Assembly (NCBI GenBank): GCA_030425425.1
Contig: JAUIAO010000018.1
Coordinates: 1 to 64,000 of the forward strand
Reading direction: 5' to 3'
Source: Bacteroidia bacterium
GTDB taxonomy: Bacteria; Bacteroidota; Bacteroidia; Cytophagales; Cyclobacteriaceae
Length of the DNA stretch: 64,000 nt
A program made the translations under genes and the position numbers. The notes beneath the pieces are model-generated. The model did no database searches. It saw only the letters and a program-made list of their open reading frames with translations, and had not been told where the DNA came from. Of the stretch, positions 9,163 to 16,958 are shown piece after piece. Each line of letters starts with the position of its first letter. The first letter of the stretch is position 1.

Positions 9163-10255
9163 AAGATTCCCTGGCTTTTTTCAGACTGGCGGCCACTACT
9201 TGGTGCATGTCATAGTATTTGTACTCAGCTAATCTGCCACCGAAAATAACATTTTCTTTTTGATCAGCTAGTAAAGCATATTTCCTGTAAAGCTGATTAT
9301 TCTTTTCATCATTTACCGGATAGTAAGGCTCCATGCCAGGTTTCCAATCTGAGGGGTATTCTTTAGTAATCACTGTGTGTTTTTGAGTGCCAAACTCGAA
9401 GTGTTTGTGTTCTAAAATCCGGGTGTAGGGTACAGAAAAATCGGTGTAATTTACTACCGCATTCCCTTGAAAATTGTCTGTCTTTAGTCTTTCATGTTCG
9501 AATTTTAAACTGCGATATTCCAAATGACCAAATTGATATCCAAAATACTCATCTATTTGCCCTGTAAAAAGCACGGATTTAGCTAATTGATCTAATTCCG
9601 CTCTGTTTTTCAGGTAATCTGTGTTAAATCTAACATCAATATCTTTTACGAGGCTTTCCGTCAATTTATTGTACCCGCCTATTGGTATCCCCTGATACTT
9701 GTCATTGAAATAATTGTTATTAAAAGTAAACCTTAGAGGAAGTCTTTTGATTATAAATGGAGGCAATTCTGTTGCCTTCCTTCCCCATTGCTTTTCGGTA
9801 TAGCCTTTGATGAGTTTTTCATAGATATCTATTCCTACCAGATTGATAGCTTGCTCTTCGAGATTTTTGGGTTTGGTGACACCATATTCAGCTATTTGCT
9901 CATCAATGATTTTTTTGGCTTCATCGGGTTTGTGCACACCCCACATTTGGTGGAAGGTGTTCATGTTGAAAGGGAGGTTATAAATTTTTCCCTGATGATA
10001 TGCCAAGGGTGAGTTGGTGTATCTATTGAATTCCACAAAAGAATTGACATAGTCCCATACTGTCTTGTCATTGGTGTGAAAAATATGAGCACCATATTTA
10101 TGAACATGGATTCCATCATGATCTTCGCAATAAGTGTTTCCACCAATATGGGATCTTTTATCAATGACCAGACATTTCTTGCCTTTTTTGGTTGCTTCGT
10201 GAGCAAATACACAACCATATAGCCCTGCACCAACAATCAAATAATCATATTGCAT
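9149..10255 (-). CDS. glf: UDP-galactopyranose mutase
   Basis: This FAD-dependent cytoplasmic enzyme interconverts UDP-galactopyranose and UDP-galactofuranose, the donor for Galf-containing surface glycans. The 368-residue protein begins MQYDYLIVGAGLYGCVFAHE with the GxGxxG dinucleotide-binding motif; IDKRSHIGGNTYCEDHDGIH follows, then HKYGAHIFHT, the conserved His-rich patch of Glf. The C-terminal region (VIFGGRLAEYKYYDMHQVVA) carries the second FAD-binding strand. An upstream ATG at 10291 would add 12 residues (KLCRNCSKFQA) lacking homology-type features, so 10255 is chosen. Reading is opposite to most of the cluster, and the 14-bp overlap with the downstream GT implies an operon. Confidence 0.95.
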   Translation of the reverse strand: MQYDYLIVGAGLYGCVFAHEATKKGKKCLVIDKRSHIGGNTYCEDHDGIHVHKYGAHIFHTNDKTVWDYVNSFVEFNRYTNSPLAYHQGKIYNLPFNMNTFHQMWGVHKPDEAKKIIDEQIAEYGVTKPKNLEEQAINLVGIDIYEKLIKGYTEKQWGRKATELPPFIIKRLPLRFTFNNNYFNDKYQGIPIGGYNKLTESLVKDIDVRFNTDYLKNRAELDQLAKSVLFTGQIDEYFGYQFGHLEYRSLKFEHERLKTDNFQGNAVVNYTDFSVPYTRILEHKHFEFGTQKHTVITKEYPSDWKPGMEPYYPVNDEKNNQLYRKYALLADQKENVIFGGRLAEYKYYDMHQVVAASLKKARESYDRS

Positions 10256-10410
10256 CGCCTGAAATTTGCTGCAATTTCTACATAATTTCAAAATGTGCTT
10301 TTAATTTCTCAAATTTCCTTGACTAAAAAGTCTATCCATTAGTCGATCTTTCTGATTGCTTTGTCCATTTATTTACTTACAACCGCATAAAGTCATTAGT
10401 TTTGAATCAT

Positions 10411-11235
10411 ATGAGAACAGTTGTAGAGTCTGATAAAAAAGGAATTAATCTGGGGCTAAATGAATTAATAGTTTATAAAGATCTTTTTTTGATTTTGGCA
10501 TATAGAGATTTCAAAGTAAGATATGCTCAAACCTATCTTGGGTTTTTCTGGGCTTTTATACAGCCCGCAATGACCCTTCTGATTTTCACTCTTGTATTTG
10601 GGAAGGCGGCAAAGGTGGATACTGGTGAGATTCCTTATCCTGTGTTTGCAGTTGTTGGGATGTCTGCATGGGCATATTTTTCTTATGTGATGAGTCAGTC
10701 AGGTACCTCTATCATTGGTGCACAAAACATGATTAAGAAAATTTATTTTCCGCGTTTGGTAATTCCTATGTCCAAAGTACTGGTAGGGTTGATTGATTTC
10801 GTCATTGTTTTAGTTTTTTTAGTGGTGATGATGATGATATATGAGGTTCCATTTTCAGGAAAAATTGTTTTCTTGCCCGCTTTTTTAGTTATGAATGTGA
10901 TATCCGCATTAGGTGTAGGTCTTTGGCTTAGTGCATTAACTGTTAGGTATCGTGATTTTCAGCATATCATTCCTTTTGCTGTGCAGTTTGGTTTGTATGC
11001 CACACCTATTGCATACCCATCATCCTTGGTTATAAAGTCACTTCCTGAATGGTTAGTGACCCTTTATTATTTGAATCCGATGGCTGGAGTAGTAGAGGGG
11101 TATCGATGGAGCATATTGGGGATAGGAGAATTGAATATTTATTCTTTCATTTCTTTTTTCATGGTGTTTTTGTTTTTTGTTTCAAGCCTCATCTATTTTA
11201 GAAAGGTAGAGCAAGTTATGGCTGATATTGTATAA
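10411..11235 (+). CDS. wzm: Polysaccharide ABC exporter, membrane subunit (Wzm-like)
   Basis: This 274-residue permease of the ABC-2 family moves completed, lipid-linked polysaccharide across the inner membrane. The N-terminal amphipathic stretch (VYKDLFLILAYRDFKVRYAQ) precedes six hydrophobic segments, including TYLGFFWAFIQPAMTLLIFT. The conserved C-terminal part LYYLNPMAGVVEGYRWSILG is diagnostic of Wzm/TagG/KpsM exporters. ATG 10411 is preferred over an in-frame TTG at 10402. The gene lies 2 bp before its ATPase partner, and the pair classifies the locus as ABC-transporter dependent rather than Wzx/Wzy dependent, at least for one polymer. Confidence 0.93.
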   Translation: MRTVVESDKKGINLGLNELIVYKDLFLILAYRDFKVRYAQTYLGFFWAFIQPAMTLLIFTLVFGKAAKVDTGEIPYPVFAVVGMSAWAYFSYVMSQSGTSIIGAQNMIKKIYFPRLVIPMSKVLVGLIDFVIVLVFLVVMMMIYEVPFSGKIVFLPAFLVMNVISALGVGLWLSALTVRYRDFQHIIPFAVQFGLYATPIAYPSSLVIKSLPEWLVTLYYLNPMAGVVEGYRWSILGIGELNIYSFISFFMVFLFFVSSLIYFRKVEQVMADIV

Positions 11236-11237
11236 TT

Positions 11238-12476
11238 ATGAGTGATATTGCGATCAAGGTAGAGGGAATCTCGAAAAAATACATCTTGGGTCATAAGCAC
11301 TCATCTACTATTTCTGAAAGATTCCAAAGCATGTTTTCCAGAAATAATGCTGAGAAAGAGGAGTTTTGGGCATTGAAGGATATTTCCCTCGAAGTAAAAA
11401 AGGGAGAAGCGGTAGGAATAGTAGGTAAAAATGGTGCAGGGAAGAGTACCTTGTTGAAAGTGCTTTCCAGGATTACTCACCCCACTCATGGCAGGTTCGA
11501 ATTGAATGGGCGTGTATCTTCACTTCTGGAGGTTGGAACAGGTTTTCACCCAGAGCTCACCGGAAGGGACAATATTTTTTTGAATGGTACCATTCTGGGG
11601 ATGTCCCGTAATGAAATCAGATCAAAATTTGATGAGATAGTTGAGTTCAGTGGTGTCTCGAAGTTTCTCGATACTCCTGTAAAGCATTATTCATCCGGGA
11701 TGTATGTTCGTCTGGCGTTTTCTGTTGCAGCTCATCTCGAACCAGAAATTTTAATAATTGATGAGGTACTCGCGGTAGGTGATGCAGAGTTCCAGAAAAA
11801 ATGCCTGGGCAAAATGGATGAGGTGGCCAAGCAAGGTAGGACTGTACTCTTTGTGAGTCATAATATGGCAGCTGTTGGTTTATTATGCCAAAAAGGTATA
11901 ATGCTTAATAAAGGAGAAGTTCATCTAGTTGGAGAAATAGACGACATTGTGAAAGAGTATAGTGTATTTCAATCATCTGTCAATTTTAATAACTATATCA
12001 ATCAAGAAGTTCTTGAATTGTCTAAAGTGGATGGCTTTGCATTAAAGCATGTTAAGATCGATAATTTGAGCAATCCTGATTCTTTGATTTCATCCGGAGA
12101 TGATGTGAGATTTTCATTTTTCTATCAGGCGGATAAAAAATTCTTGAGTCCAGCTTTTGCGTTAATTTTTCGTGACCAGATGGGAGTAGAAGTGTTTAGG
12201 CTCAGTACTAAACCAATCAGTGGGTACGAAATTGATCTTTTTAATGGATTGGGATGCGTATCATTAGAAATCAGAAAATTGCCACTTGTAAAAGGGAGTT
12301 ATTTTGTAGATTTTGGATTTGTTAGAGAGAGAATGGAATGGATTATAAAATCAGAATTGCTTATACAATTGGAAGTTCAAGGAAAAGATGTTTACGGTAG
12401 TGGTTTAATATTAGATAGGTCCAGAGGGTTTATTTGGGTGGACCATAATTGGGAACATAGTAATGAATCATTATGA
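11238..12476 (+). CDS. wzt: Polysaccharide ABC exporter ATPase with C-terminal binding domain (Wzt-like)
   Basis: A 412-residue ATPase of the Wzt/TagH family. Walker A is GKNGAGKS (residues 63-70), the signature appears as HYSSGMYVRLAFSVAA, Walker B as ILIIDEVLAVGDAEF and the H-loop as VLFVSHNM. After about residue 245 comes a roughly 165-residue beta-rich extension (SSGDDVRFSFFYQADKKFLS and onwards) like the Wzt C-terminal carbohydrate-binding domain, which in E. coli O8/O9a recognises a chemically capped chain end. That suggests the polymer ends in a cap here too; the neighbouring methyltransferase is a candidate capping enzyme. Coupled to the permease gene and overlapping the next gene by 4 bp. 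Confidence 0.93.
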   Translation: MSDIAIKVEGISKKYILGHKHSSTISERFQSMFSRNNAEKEEFWALKDISLEVKKGEAVGIVGKNGAGKSTLLKVLSRITHPTHGRFELNGRVSSLLEVGTGFHPELTGRDNIFLNGTILGMSRNEIRSKFDEIVEFSGVSKFLDTPVKHYSSGMYVRLAFSVAAHLEPEILIIDEVLAVGDAEFQKKCLGKMDEVAKQGRTVLFVSHNMAAVGLLCQKGIMLNKGEVHLVGEIDDIVKEYSVFQSSVNFNNYINQEVLELSKVDGFALKHVKIDNLSNPDSLISSGDDVRFSFFYQADKKFLSPAFALIFRDQMGVEVFRLSTKPISGYEIDLFNGLGCVSLEIRKLPLVKGSYFVDFGFVRERMEWIIKSELLIQLEVQGKDVYGSGLILDRSRGFIWVDHNWEHSNESL

Positions 12477-13399
12477 ACGAAGAGCATTTAATATTTTTAA
12501 TCTCGCAACCTCGGTCAGGCTCTTCAATGTTTCAGCAACTACTTGTTCAGCATGATGAGATTTGTTCAGTGCCAGAACCGTGGATGATGCTGTCTCTATT
12601 AACAGCAATATTACCTAATCAAGATAATGCTGGTTTTAACCGGAAGTATGCTCAGATAAATTTTAATTCATTTTTAAATAAATATGTCTTAAGAGATGTG
12701 TTTTTAGATCATGTTAAACAAACCGCTCTTGCTCTATATTCAAAAGCAAATACAAAGACATACTTTTTAGATAAAACTCCACGTTACTACCACGTAATTG
12801 AAGACCTGAGACAAATTTTTCCTAAGGCTAAGTTTCTGTTTTTGGTAAGAAATCCGATTGCTGTTTTTAGTTCAATTCTCAGTTACAATTTTCATGGAAA
12901 TATTCAGGCTATGCTGAGGGCCCCTGATAGACAGGATGATCTTTTACTCGCTCCAAAGATAATATTAGAGCAATTCCACAAATACCCAAAGCAATCACTA
13001 TTTCTTCGGTATGAAGAATTAGTTCTAAAACCAGAGCTAGTAGGGCAAAAAGTAATTGAATTTTTGAATTTAAAAGATAGAATGCCACTTAAATATGAGA
13101 TTTCCGATGAATTTAGAAATACAATGTTTGTAGATAAAAAGAGTATTCATTTACATAACAAACCTGTAGATTCTTATCTGGATGCTTGGAAAATAAAAAT
13201 TACCACACATGAGCAAAAAAATGCTTTGATAGATTATCTTAATAAGATAGATGATCAATACTTATCGACATTTAATTATGAAAGAAAAGTTTTGATTGAA
13301 GATGTAAACAAAATTAAGGTTAAAGCTGGTGTTAAATCAAGAATAAAAATATCAATTTCATGGTTGAAAAAATATATGATAAAAGATCTGAAGAGCTAA
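12473..13399 (+). CDS. Sulfotransferase family protein
   Basis: This 308-residue protein resembles PAPS-dependent sulfotransferases. The 5'-phosphosulfate binding loop is LISQPRSGSSMFQQLL (residues 9-24) and the 3'-phosphate motif is FLFLVRNPIAVFSSIL near residue 125. The C-terminal LRYEELVLKPELVGQKVIEF is the usual conserved helix. Family function is transfer of sulfate from PAPS to a hydroxyl or amine. In this context a sugar hydroxyl in the exported polysaccharide is the natural inferred target. No PAPS-synthesis genes are in the window. It overlaps the ATPase gene by 4 bp and the cupin gene by 40 bp. Confidence 0.85.
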   Translation: MNEEHLIFLISQPRSGSSMFQQLLVQHDEICSVPEPWMMLSLLTAILPNQDNAGFNRKYAQINFNSFLNKYVLRDVFLDHVKQTALALYSKANTKTYFLDKTPRYYHVIEDLRQIFPKAKFLFLVRNPIAVFSSILSYNFHGNIQAMLRAPDRQDDLLLAPKIILEQFHKYPKQSLFLRYEELVLKPELVGQKVIEFLNLKDRMPLKYEISDEFRNTMFVDKKSIHLHNKPVDSYLDAWKIKITTHEQKNALIDYLNKIDDQYLSTFNYERKVLIEDVNKIKVKAGVKSRIKISISWLKKYMIKDLKS

Positions 13400-13776
13400 T
13401 AGCTTTGATAATTCGGTCCAATTTTCGGAAAGATGGGATTGAGTTTTTTACGCCTGGTTCCTTTTCCCAGCAATTGGGTTATATGAATCGGCCGAAAGGT
13501 TACCTGATCAAGCCTCATGTACATCAGGTTATGGAGCGTACTGTCCACCTCACTCAGGAAGTTCTGATTGTTAAAAGTGGTAAGGTTAAGGTGAATTTAT
13601 ATACCTCGGATCGTTTGTTTTTAGAATCAATTATCGTTGAAAAAGGGGACGTTTTACTTTTAGCCAATGGAGGTCATGGATTTGAAATGATAGAAGATTC
13701 AGAAATGATAGAAGTCAAACAGGGGCCCTATTGCGGAGATGACGATAAAGTGCATTTTGAACCTCACAAAAAATGA
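13360..13776 (+). CDS. Cupin-domain protein of polysaccharide loci
   Basis: A 138-residue single-domain cupin. Cupin motif 1 supplies H53 and H55 (KPHVHQ) and E67; motif 2 is GDVLLLANGGHGFEM with H106, so the metal site looks complete. The start at 13360 overlaps the sulfotransferase by 40 bp but keeps the region DKRSEELIALIIRSNFRKDG expected at the N-terminus of this family. Its stop overlaps the aminotransferase start by 4 bp. This cupin type recurs beside DegT aminotransferases and methyltransferases in O-antigen loci; an isomerase or epimerase activity on a nucleotide-sugar is conceivable but not shown. Confidence 0.75.
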   Translation: MVEKIYDKRSEELIALIIRSNFRKDGIEFFTPGSFSQQLGYMNRPKGYLIKPHVHQVMERTVHLTQEVLIVKSGKVKVNLYTSDRLFLESIIVEKGDVLLLANGGHGFEMIEDSEMIEVKQGPYCGDDDKVHFEPHKK

Positions 13777-14882
13777 TTCCAGTTAATATACCTGAGATTG
13801 GGGAAAAGGAGAAAGCATATCTTCTCGAATGCCTAGATACGGGGTGGATATCCTCAGAAGGCCCCTTTGTTTCCAAGTTTGAAGAATCTTTTGCCTCCTA
13901 TATTGGACGAAACTTTGGCGTGGCAGTAGCAAATGGATCTGCAGCTCTGGATATTGCTGTGAAGTCTGTGGGCATTACAGAGGACGATGAGGTAATTATG
14001 CCTACTTTCACGATAATTTCACCTGCTTTTTCAATTGTAAGGCAAGGAGGAAAACCTGTACTCGTTGATAGTGATAGGTTAACTTGGAATATGGACGTTT
14101 CGCAGATTGAAAAAAAAATTACCTCCCGAACGAAAGCCATATTAGTCGTGCATGTATACGGTCATCCGGTGGATATGAATCCCGTTATTGAATTATGTGA
14201 AAAATATAACTTATACCTCATAGAGGATGCGGCCGAGATGCACGGGCAAACGTATTACAATAAAAAATGTGGATCATTTGGACATTTAAGTATTTTCAGC
14301 TTTTATCCAAACAAACATATTACAACTGGCGAGGGAGGGATGATCCTTACTAATGATGAAAAGCTGGCTGGTAAATGTCGTGAACTCCGTAATCTTTGTT
14401 TCAATTCAAAGCGAAGGTTTGTTCATGAAGATATAGGATGGAATTATCGTATGACCAATTTGCAGGCGGCATTGGGAGTTGCCCAGCTAGAACGAATAGA
14501 GTCTATTTTGATAAAAAAACGGAATATTGGCAAACTTTATAATGAGCTGTTAGAAGATGTTGAGGGGATACAAAAACCCTTGCCCGCCACTGCTTACAGT
14601 GATAACGTCTATTGGGTCTATGGTTTAGTATTTAATGATGAGCAACACGGCCATCATGTGATTCAAAAACTCAGTGAAAATAAAATTGGAACCAGACCTT
14701 TCTTTTGGAGCATGCATGAGCAACCAGTTTTTAACCAACAAGGTTTGTTTTTGGGTGAAAGCTATCCAGTCGCTGAGCAACTGGCAAGATGTGGTTGGTA
14801 TTTACCTTCAGGTCTAGGCATTAAAGAAGAAGAAATCAGGACAGTTGTGAAGTTTTTCAAAAAAGCTTTAAATAAAGTTTAG
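13773..14882 (+). CDS. DegT/DnrJ/EryC1 family PLP aminotransferase
   Basis: This 369-residue nucleotide-sugar aminotransferase converts a keto-sugar to an amino-sugar, as perosamine synthase does with GDP-4-keto-6-deoxymannose. The start IPVNIPEIGEKEKAYLLECL and then GWISSEGPFVSKFE are typical of perosamine-type members. PLP-binding features are ANGSAALDIAV, IEDAAEMHG with the ring-stacking Asp, and the Schiff-base lysine K181 in FYPNKHITTGEGGM. The protein is full length. It is coupled to the cupin by a 4-bp overlap and to the methyltransferase by zero spacing. The exact amino sugar cannot be assigned. Confidence 0.9.
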   Translation: MIPVNIPEIGEKEKAYLLECLDTGWISSEGPFVSKFEESFASYIGRNFGVAVANGSAALDIAVKSVGITEDDEVIMPTFTIISPAFSIVRQGGKPVLVDSDRLTWNMDVSQIEKKITSRTKAILVVHVYGHPVDMNPVIELCEKYNLYLIEDAAEMHGQTYYNKKCGSFGHLSIFSFYPNKHITTGEGGMILTNDEKLAGKCRELRNLCFNSKRRFVHEDIGWNYRMTNLQAALGVAQLERIESILIKKRNIGKLYNELLEDVEGIQKPLPATAYSDNVYWVYGLVFNDEQHGHHVIQKLSENKIGTRPFFWSMHEQPVFNQQGLFLGESYPVAEQLARCGWYLPSGLGIKEEEIRTVVKFFKKALNKV

Positions 14883-15638
14883 ATGAATTTTGAGACATAT
14901 TCCAAATATTACGATTTATTATATCAGGATAAGGATTATGCGAAAGAGGCCGCATATCTCATCGAACAGTATTCGGCAATTAAAGGGGAAACTCCAAAAA
15001 GTATCCTGGATTTGGGATGCGGAACAGGGATTCATGCCTTTGAAATGTCAAAATTAACCAATGGGAAAGTTCATGGAATTGATAGGTCAGTTGATATGAT
15101 CGACAAAGCCAGAAATAAGTATTCCGATGAATCCTTGCTGAATTTCACTGAATCTGACATATTGGATTTTCAATCCGACGAACGTTTCGATTTTGTCATC
15201 TCAGTGTTTCATATTTTGAGTTATCAAACTTCCAATGATGCCTTCAATCAATATTTCAAAGTGGCGGCTGATCATTTGAATAAGGATGGGGTTTTTGTAT
15301 TTGATTGTTGGTATGGGCCTTGTGTTTTAAATATTAGACCTGAAACACGATTTAAAGTTTTTGAAAGTGATCAGATCAAGCTGAAAAGAGCGGCATTACC
15401 AGATTTGAAATTTCAAGAAAATCTAGTAGATGTTAATTATGATATTTCCATTTTGGAAAAGTCATCAGGTCATTTTACTGAGTTTAGTGAACTACACCCA
15501 ATGAGATATTATTTCATGCCTGAGATCAAAATGATGTTGAAAAAACACAATTTGAAATTGCTTAATGCAAAAGAATGGATGAGTGACCAAAACCTTAGCG
15601 AAATTACGTGGAGTGCGTGTTTTGTGGTTTCTAAATAG
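14883..15638 (+). CDS. Class I SAM-dependent methyltransferase
   Basis: A 251-residue methyltransferase of the type-11/type-25 class. Motif I is SILDLGCGTGIHAFEMSK (about residues 40-57), the acidic ribose-binding residue follows in VHGIDRSVDMIDKARN, and the post-I region is FDFVISVFHILSYQT. No membrane segment is visible. ATG follows the aminotransferase stop directly. Plausible substrates are a hydroxyl or amino group of the polymer or its nucleotide-sugar precursor, including chain-terminating methylation read by the Wzt C-terminal domain; this is inference from context. Confidence 0.85.
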   Translation: MNFETYSKYYDLLYQDKDYAKEAAYLIEQYSAIKGETPKSILDLGCGTGIHAFEMSKLTNGKVHGIDRSVDMIDKARNKYSDESLLNFTESDILDFQSDERFDFVISVFHILSYQTSNDAFNQYFKVAADHLNKDGVFVFDCWYGPCVLNIRPETRFKVFESDQIKLKRAALPDLKFQENLVDVNYDISILEKSSGHFTEFSELHPMRYYFMPEIKMMLKKHNLKLLNAKEWMSDQNLSEITWSACFVVSK

Positions 15639-15678
15639 GCTTTTCAATTCAAGGAATGTGAAGAAATAGTGCCAGATC

Positions 15679-16932
15679 ATGATAAATATGAAAATCGGTA
15701 TATGGTTGAATAGTGAATACCGGCCATCAACAGGAGGTGGCTACTCATATCAGCAAAAATTCATTGAAGAAATTGATCAGTATTGTTTCAGGCCCGAACT
15801 GAATGTTGTTTTTTTACAAAGAAGCTCCAAAAATCCAGCCAAGACCAATAAGGAATTATTGATTTTCCCACCTCTCAAATGGTATGTTCAAGGGCTTTAT
15901 TGGTATACAATTAGATTTTTTAAGCTTACCAGGCTTTACCGATTGGCTAAGTACTTTCAAAATAAATTAACCAAGATTAACAATGATGCGGACATATTAT
16001 TTCTCAAAAGGAATAAAATAGATATTGTTTACTATTTGTCACAAATGCAACAAGATATTTTGAACTTCCCAAGTGTGATTACCAATTGGGATATAGGGCA
16101 CTTGAGCACGGGTGTTTTCCCCGAATTTATTTTGAATGGCAAGTTTGAATATCGAGAAAACTGGTATCAGAATGCATTGCGAAAAGCCATCAAAGTGATA
16201 GTGGAATCAGAAGCAGGAAAAGAGGAACTTGTGAGGTTTACGGGCATATCCAAAGAAAGGGTAGCTGTTGTTCCTATTTTTGCAGGCGGAGTTACCAAAA
16301 TAAGAGTGTCAGAGAATGAGCAAAAGAAAATCGTCAATCGATTCATGCTTGAAAAAAACAAATTCATTTTATATCCTGCCCAATTCTGGCCACATAAAAA
16401 TCATTTTAATTTAATCAGAGCTTTTAACAAACTAAGAAACAAATTCCCCTACCTTAAGTTAGTTTTTTCAGGTTCTGATAAAGGTAATTGGGATTACTTA
16501 CGGCAGGAAATCCAAGATCTGGGTTTGACAGCTTGTATTTTGAATTTGGGGTTTGTGACAGATGTAGAATTACATACTTTGTATAAGAGTGCTCTTGCCT
16601 TAATAATGCCAACATTTCTTGGACCTACCAACATGCCATTACTGGAAGCCAGAGCATTGTCTTGTCCTGTGATTTGTTCGGATATGAAAGGTCATCGAGA
16701 AGTACTTGGCGATGGAGCTTTCTATTTCGACCCCCTGCAACCAGATGAAATTGTACACTGCGTTGAGCTTATCATGGATGGTGATAAGCGAGAGGATTTA
16801 TTAGAAAAGGCTGATTATTTGGAAAGTAGTTCTAATTTCAATTCGACGATAGCAATCCGAGAGTTGGAAAAAAGTCTTATATCTGTTCTCTCGTTGCGGC
16901 GATGTTGGGGCTCTTTTGACGCTATTTCATAG
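15679..16932 (+). CDS. Family 4 glycosyltransferase
   Basis: A 417-residue GT-B enzyme (an in-frame ATG at 15688 would shorten it by three residues and begins exactly at MKIGIWLNSEYRPSTGGGY). The Gly-rich loop near residue 15 is the GT4 acceptor-side loop. The donor half contains ILYPAQFWPHKNHFNLIRAF near residue 235, FSGSDKGNWDYL, and LIMPTFLGPTNMPLLEARAL with the acidic pair of the E-x7-E element in altered spacing, then CPVICSDMKGHREVLGDGAF. Mannosyl-/rhamnosyltransferases share this arrangement. It ends the run of cluster genes, 26 bp before the PKD giant. Confidence 0.87.
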   Translation: MINMKIGIWLNSEYRPSTGGGYSYQQKFIEEIDQYCFRPELNVVFLQRSSKNPAKTNKELLIFPPLKWYVQGLYWYTIRFFKLTRLYRLAKYFQNKLTKINNDADILFLKRNKIDIVYYLSQMQQDILNFPSVITNWDIGHLSTGVFPEFILNGKFEYRENWYQNALRKAIKVIVESEAGKEELVRFTGISKERVAVVPIFAGGVTKIRVSENEQKKIVNRFMLEKNKFILYPAQFWPHKNHFNLIRAFNKLRNKFPYLKLVFSGSDKGNWDYLRQEIQDLGLTACILNLGFVTDVELHTLYKSALALIMPTFLGPTNMPLLEARALSCPVICSDMKGHREVLGDGAFYFDPLQPDEIVHCVELIMDGDKREDLLEKADYLESSSNFNSTIAIRELEKSLISVLSLRRCWGSFDAIS

Positions 16933-16958
16933 TTTCATTGTGCATGAAATAATCAGTT

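Noticed and set aside
10397-10404. TAGTTTTG just before wzm as a promoter giving a leaderless mRNA
   Set aside because: The -7 match is good but no -33 TTTG is at suitable spacing, and such matches are expected by chance in AT-rich DNA.
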